Assembly: GCA_947424995.1 (NCBI GenBank)
Contig: CANDYO010000017.1
Span: 1-18,993, forward strand
Source of the DNA: Rickettsiales bacterium
GTDB taxonomy: Bacteria > Pseudomonadota > Alphaproteobacteria > Rickettsiales > CANDYO01
DNA length: 18,993 nucleotides
Reading direction: 5' to 3'
Position 1 is the first letter of the stretch, and the number at the start of each line of letters is the position of its first letter. A program made the position numbers and the translations under genes. The notes beneath the pieces were generated by a model, which worked only from the letters and a program-made list of their open reading frames with translations, was not told the DNA's origin and did no database searches. Of this stretch, positions 16,094-18,993 are shown one piece after another.

Positions 16094-16837
16094 ATTTTTG
16101 ATCGCAAATTGTTATTACAAAGACGATCCAATAAGGTTAATAGTTTACGCAAAGCTGACTTTCTAATCAAGCGTTCGCTCGATGATATTTTAGAAAGATT
16201 AAGCGAAATTACCAGAGAATTCCCACTAATTCTTAATTTAACTAGCAAAAATAATTATGGCTCTGATCGACTGCTTAAGCGCGCCGGCACAATGCAAGTA
16301 ATTACAGCGGATTTTGATATGCAAGAACATTTAAATTTTTCCAACCATTCTTTCGATCTTATCGTTAGTATTTTAAATTTACACTCAATTAATGATCTGC
16401 CAGGCTGTTTAATTCAACTTAAAAATATCCTTAAACCTAATGGATTATTGATTGCTTCAATATTTGGCGAGAAAAACTTGCCAGAATTACGCCAGACTTT
16501 ATTAAAAACGGAATTTGAATGCTGCGCTGGGATAAGCCCAAGAATGCTGCCTTCAATAGAATTGAAGCAATTAGGCGCATTATTACAAAGAGCTGGTTTC
16601 AGTATGCCGGTTGTTGATAGTGACCGTATCGAAGTTCACTATAAACAGCCCTTAGATCTTCTCCGTGATTTACGAAATATGGGAGAGACCAACATTATGC
16701 TCAAACGAAACAAAACTTACCTTGGCAAAAAATTCTGGAATAAATTTGCTGAAAATTATCTGACAGATTTTAGCACTATTGATAATGAAGCAATAGCTAG
16801 CTTTGAAATTCTTAATTTAACCGCGATTACTGATTAA
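16076..16837 (+). CDS. NDUFAF5-like class I SAM methyltransferase-fold protein, 253 aa
   Basis: The protein resembles the alphaproteobacterial relatives of mitochondrial NDUFAF5, a complex I assembly factor. Typical segments are IFDRKLLLQRRSNK (7-20), HSFDLIVSILNLHSINDLPG (91-110), LKNILKPNGLLIASIFGEKN (115-134), LRQTLLKTE, SPRMLPS (154-160), LLQRAGFSMPVVDSDRI (169-185) and LRNMGETN (199-206). Human NDUFAF5 hydroxylates an arginine of a complex I subunit; the bacterial role is not settled. The glycine-rich SAM loop expected after strand 1 is replaced by ILNLTSKNNYGSD (52-64), so cofactor binding may differ. It diverges from PAP2-priA and ends 2 bp from the convergent acidic protein gene. Confidence 0.88.
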   Translation: MSQEILIFDRKLLLQRRSNKVNSLRKADFLIKRSLDDILERLSEITREFPLILNLTSKNNYGSDRLLKRAGTMQVITADFDMQEHLNFSNHSFDLIVSILNLHSINDLPGCLIQLKNILKPNGLLIASIFGEKNLPELRQTLLKTEFECCAGISPRMLPSIELKQLGALLQRAGFSMPVVDSDRIEVHYKQPLDLLRDLRNMGETNIMLKRNKTYLGKKFWNKFAENYLTDFSTIDNEAIASFEILNLTAITD

Positions 16838-16839
16838 AA

Positions 16840-18036
16840 CTATTTACCTATCGATGAACTAGCTTTATCAGCTGCAAAAATAGCAGGACCATCAATAATA
16901 ATATCGCGTGGATTTTGGATTTTATTAATAATTTGATCAATCATACCTTTAAAAGCACCATAAGCTTTAACATTAGCAAGCTTTTCTACAATATTATTTT
17001 CACTACTATGAGCACAAGAAAGCCTTTTAGCAAATAAATCAACATCAAAATATGAATCACTCATGTATCTCTGCTCACTGCTCATAAAAGCCTGTATATT
17101 TTTGTTCTCAATAACATGGTCTGCATATTTTGCTATTTTCAATTGCCCGAGTATTCGTCTTTCTGTCGAATATTGCGTCCCAAGTTGCATATACATTAAT
17201 GGATAATTTTCTCTAGTATATTCTTCAACTTGTTTATCTAACGGAGCATTATTGGCAAGTAATTTTCTAACTTCACCAACATCATTATTGTTGATAGCTG
17301 CCATGAGTGGACTATCATCTAGCACATCAGATCTTTTTCTTTTACCAAGAATAGGCTCAAATGGGTAATCAGAACCATGTAATTCTCTACGTGTAGTGTA
17401 AAATTCATCTAGAAGCTCTTTCTTTAAAACAGGTATTTGAGCTGCTCTGCTGATGTAATTCTTTATATCTTCCGTTCCTAATGAATTATATGAATATTTA
17501 GATTCAGACTCATCCTTAGCAACTGATTTAGGTTCAGTTCTAGAATCTAGTTCAGAATAATCTTGATCACTAATTTCTGATATAATATCTGATCTATCTT
17601 CAGAAGAGCTAGATGAATAACTATTTTCAGAATCACTATCAGAACTATATTCAGATCCACTTTCTGAGCTTATTTCCTCTTCTTCAGAGTTATCGTTATA
17701 ACTATCTCTAAACTCCTCTTCAGAGCTAACTTTAATAACTTTTCTAGGTTCAGCTTTAGCAACAACCGGAGCAAATCTATCTTCTTCTATTGCTGTAAAA
17801 ATTGGTCTTAATAAAGCATTTTCATATTTTAAAGGAAAATTATGGTCAGCTCTTATAAATTCTCTGACTATTTTTAGCATTTTTGCAGGAACTTTTTCAT
17901 CAATATTGATATCACCAAGAAGAGCTTCATACTGACTTGCTGAATCTCTATCGAACGTAGCCATACTTTGAAGCGCTTGCCCAAACTCTAAAGCTATTTG
18001 TTCTTTTATTTTAGTTAAATTTGGAACAGATTTCAT
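16840..18036 (-). CDS. Effector-like protein with acidic-serine tract, NLS-like motif and ankyrin-like segment, 398 aa
   Basis: I recognise no family for the whole protein. Residues about 104-182 form a long tract rich in Ser, Glu and Asp (runs such as SSDSDSENSYSSSSSEDRSD) that would offer many casein-kinase-2-like sites in a eukaryotic cell. A KRKR cluster at 232-235 (LGKRKRSD) resembles a monopartite nuclear localisation signal. A single ankyrin-like unit follows at about 242-265 (SPLMAAINNNDVGEVRKLLANNAPL). The rest is helical-looking with no membrane segment. Together this is the profile of a nuclear-directed effector of an intracellular bacterium, which is inference. Start 18036 has only a weak SD (GAGAAG). 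Its end lies 2 bp from the methyltransferase stop, and it diverges from the 72-residue gene at 18149. Confidence 0.82.
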   Translation of the reverse strand: MKSVPNLTKIKEQIALEFGQALQSMATFDRDSASQYEALLGDINIDEKVPAKMLKIVREFIRADHNFPLKYENALLRPIFTAIEEDRFAPVVAKAEPRKVIKVSSEEEFRDSYNDNSEEEEISSESGSEYSSDSDSENSYSSSSSEDRSDIISEISDQDYSELDSRTEPKSVAKDESESKYSYNSLGTEDIKNYISRAAQIPVLKKELLDEFYTTRRELHGSDYPFEPILGKRKRSDVLDDSPLMAAINNNDVGEVRKLLANNAPLDKQVEEYTRENYPLMYMQLGTQYSTERRILGQLKIAKYADHVIENKNIQAFMSSEQRYMSDSYFDVDLFAKRLSCAHSSENNIVEKLANVKAYGAFKGMIDQIINKIQNPRDIIIDGPAIFAADKASSSIGK

Positions 18037-18050
18037 AGCTTCTCTATATA

Positions 18051-18108
18051 AATGTTACGATTAAACAATTATAGACAAGACATATTAACATATTATTAAC
18101 GTAACATT
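18051..18108. promoter_or_regulatory. Inverted repeat between divergent effector-like genes, possible shared operator
   Basis: AATGTTACG at 18051-18059 and its exact reverse complement CGTAACATT at 18100-18108 flank 40 bp in the 112-bp divergent region. Similarity continues inward (TTAA after one extra base on the left arm). A perfect TATAAT on the minus strand (18073-18068) lies between the arms. The layout suggests one regulator acting on both genes. Function is inferred. Confidence 0.45.
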
Positions 18109-18148
18109 CCTTACTATGGATTACAAATTCTAATTTAAAGGAGACGAC

Positions 18149-18367
18149 ATGCTTGAAATATTATTAAGATTTTGGAGATACTGTTTTTCACCTCAAGCAA
18201 CCGAACATCAATATGATGATGAATCAGACAGTTCAGAAGAAGATAGCGTTATTCCTAATCAAGATCCTATAATAACACATTATAATTATGAATCGATTAA
18301 AGGCAATCCTGGATATATAAGCTTTGATTCTCTTGGAGGGAAGTCTGGATTTAATACGGAACATTAA
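18149..18367 (+). CDS. Small acidic protein with hydrophobic N-terminus, 72 aa
   Basis: I recognise no family. The first 13 residues (MLEILLRFWRYCF) are hydrophobic with two arginines and one cysteine, and could form an amphipathic membrane-binding helix. They are followed by an acidic-serine cluster YDDESDSSEED (22-32), similar in composition to the tract of the divergent 398-residue protein. The rest is polar, with YESI and glycine-rich turns. A strong SD AAAGGAG lies 6 bases before ATG 18149, which is better than those of most genes here and supports real translation. Divergence from an effector-like gene across a possible shared operator suggests a related role, which is inference. Confidence 0.65.
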   Translation: MLEILLRFWRYCFSPQATEHQYDDESDSSEEDSVIPNQDPIITHYNYESIKGNPGYISFDSLGGKSGFNTEH

Positions 18368-18371
18368 GAAG

Positions 18372-18401
18372 AAAAGTTGCGCTCCTTAAAGAAGCGCAAC
18401 T
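18372..18401 (-). terminator. Intrinsic terminator of the rpmG-rpsP operon
   Basis: A perfect 9-bp stem (AGTTGCGCT, 18375-18383, against AGCGCAACT, 18393-18401) with a 9-base loop sits 9 bp past the rpsP stop. Read on the minus strand it is followed by TTTTCTTCTT. It also lies just past the 72-residue gene on the plus strand and may work both ways, although its T-tail favours the minus strand. Confidence 0.85.
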
Positions 18402-18409
18402 AGAATAAT

Positions 18410-18658
18410 TTAAGCGGCTAGTAACTTAATCAGCTTAGCTACTCGATCAGTAGGCTTAGCACCAACAGAAAGCCAATATTGAATACGCTCTTGCTTCAAT
18501 TTAACTCTTTCTGGATTTTCTTTAGTAAGCATAGGATCATAAGTTCCTACAATTTCAATAAATTTTCCATCACGTGGAGCAGTTGAGTTTGCTATTACGA
18601 TACGGTAAAAAGGCTTTTTCTTAGCGCCTAGTCTAGTTAATCTAATTTTTACAGACAT
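18410..18658 (-). CDS. rpsP: 30S ribosomal protein S16
   Basis: S16 is a small-subunit protein needed for 30S assembly. The 82-residue sequence has the conserved start VKIRLTRLGAKKKPFYRIV, then SPRDG-like STAPRDG, EIVGTYDP, and the end segment YWLSVGAKPTDRVAKLI. Length and motifs are normal. The start at 18658 has an SD (GAGAG) about 6 bases upstream. It follows rpmG by 15 bp on the same strand and ends before an intrinsic terminator. In many bacteria rpsP is grouped with rimM and trmD; here it is with rpmG instead. Confidence 0.99.
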   Translation of the reverse strand: MSVKIRLTRLGAKKKPFYRIVIANSTAPRDGKFIEIVGTYDPMLTKENPERVKLKQERIQYWLSVGAKPTDRVAKLIKLLAA

Positions 18659-18673
18659 AATTCTCTCTATATA

Positions 18674-18838
18674 TTATTTCATTTTCTTTTCGACAAAAAG
18701 CACGTGCTTTCTAGCGATTGGATCAAATTTCATAAACTCTAATTTCTTGGTGAGCTTCTTTGGATTTTTATCTCTAACGTAGAAATATCCAGTACCTGCA
18801 GTACTTTCTAATTTCAATAAAACTGTTTTTTTAGCCAT
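18674..18838 (-). CDS. rpmG: 50S ribosomal protein L33
   Basis: L33 is a small large-subunit protein. The 54-residue sequence starts MAKKTVLLKLESTAGTGYFY and ends with the conserved FDPIARKHVLFVEKKMK. It has no cysteines, so it is the zinc-independent form. The start is set at 18838, with the SD AGGA 5 bases upstream, rather than the in-frame Met at 18901, which would add 21 residues foreign to the family and would lie beside the promoter. It is the first gene of a two-gene operon with rpsP and diverges from xthA. Confidence 0.98.
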   Translation of the reverse strand: MAKKTVLLKLESTAGTGYFYVRDKNPKKLTKKLEFMKFDPIARKHVLFVEKKMK

Positions 18839-18881
18839 GTTTTTCCTAAATCTTCTAAATATAAAAAATAATTCTTGGTTA

Positions 18882-18909
18882 AAGCTACATGTTTGTACCA
18901 AAATGTCAA
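18882..18909 (-). promoter_or_regulatory. Promoter region of rpmG-rpsP, overlapping that of xthA
   Basis: On the minus strand a consensus TTGACA (18909-18904) is followed after 16 bases by TAGCTT (18887-18882), a weak -10. On the plus strand a TATACT at 18919-18924 could be the -10 for xthA. The two divergent promoters would overlap. Confidence rests mainly on the perfect -35 and its position. Confidence 0.45.
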
Positions 18910-18949
18910 TATTTATTTTATACTGGAATCAAACATGAGGCATAAATAA

Positions 18950-18993
18950 ATGATAAAAATATCTACTTGGAATGTTAATTCAGTCAATGCAAG
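18950..18993 (+). CDS. xthA: Exodeoxyribonuclease III, N-terminal start only
   Basis: The last 44 bases open with ATG at 18950 and encode MIKISTWNVNSVNA, the conserved beginning of exonuclease III / AP endonuclease, including the metal-site asparagine of WNVNS. The enzyme acts in base excision repair at abasic sites. Only the start is inside the window. A GAGG about 10 bases upstream may be the SD. The gene diverges from rpmG. Confidence 0.88.
   Translation, partial: MIKISTWNVNSVNA

Noticed and set aside
16057..16248. Minus-strand frame over the methyltransferase start
   Set aside because: Shadow of the conserved N-terminus of the NDUFAF5-like gene; overlaps the PAP2 start.
18839..18901. 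N-terminal extension of L33 from the Met at 18901
   Set aside because: The extra 21 residues are foreign to L33; the Met at 18838 has a proper SD and matches the family start.
1..18993. CRISPR array or insertion sequence
   Set aside because: No regularly spaced repeats and no transposase gene were seen. The repeats present are in-frame gene duplications, one gene-end copy and short regulatory repeats.

Overview
The window is strongly AT-rich. Its gene content points to an intracellular alphaproteobacterium, most likely Rickettsiales or a related endosymbiont. The reasons are: a methyltransferase of the alphaproteobacterial NDUFAF5-like family, a short PriA, a 3' fragment that reads as tRNA-Arg(TCT), and several eukaryote-like proteins (ankyrin, acidic-serine and short-linear-motif proteins). 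This placement is inference from family resemblance, because no search was run.

Region 1 (1 to about 3875) looks like the right end of an integrated element. It holds the tail of an unidentified gene, a degenerate ankyrin protein, and a two-gene unit made of a P4-type tyrosine integrase and a RhuM-Fic/Doc fusion. The unit has a good promoter and a one-base gap between its genes. The region ends at a 47-bp tRNA-Arg(TCT) 3' fragment with no 5' half, read as the attachment site. The intact tRNA should lie to the left of the window.

Region 2 (3876 to 9642) starts with decayed DNA and a 61-bp copy of the end of a LuxR-type gene. A 1388-residue ankyrin protein with C-terminal hydrophobic segments follows, and then the intact LuxR-type regulator whose 3' end matches the remnant. 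The ankyrin gene is therefore flanked by a direct repeat. It carries internal tandem duplications of 24, 195 and 54 bp.

Region 3 (9643 to 13315) begins with a near-consensus promoter that drives a candidate 33-codon leader ORF. The leader is coupled by TAATG to a BT1-like transporter, and an APH-type small-molecule kinase follows. Next comes a 193-residue hydrophilic protein with SILK and KVHF motifs in the order used by eukaryotic PP1-binding proteins, and a GADD34/ICP34.5-like end. It is the best candidate here for an undescribed host-directed effector.

Region 4 (13417 to 18993) mixes housekeeping genes and effector-like genes. PAP2 phosphatase and priA overlap by 4 bp and diverge from the methyltransferase with almost no space between start codons. 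A 398-residue protein (acidic-serine tract, KRKR, ankyrin-like segment) diverges from a 72-residue acidic protein across a 112-bp region with a 9-bp inverted repeat. The window ends with an rpmG-rpsP operon and its terminator, and the first codons of xthA.
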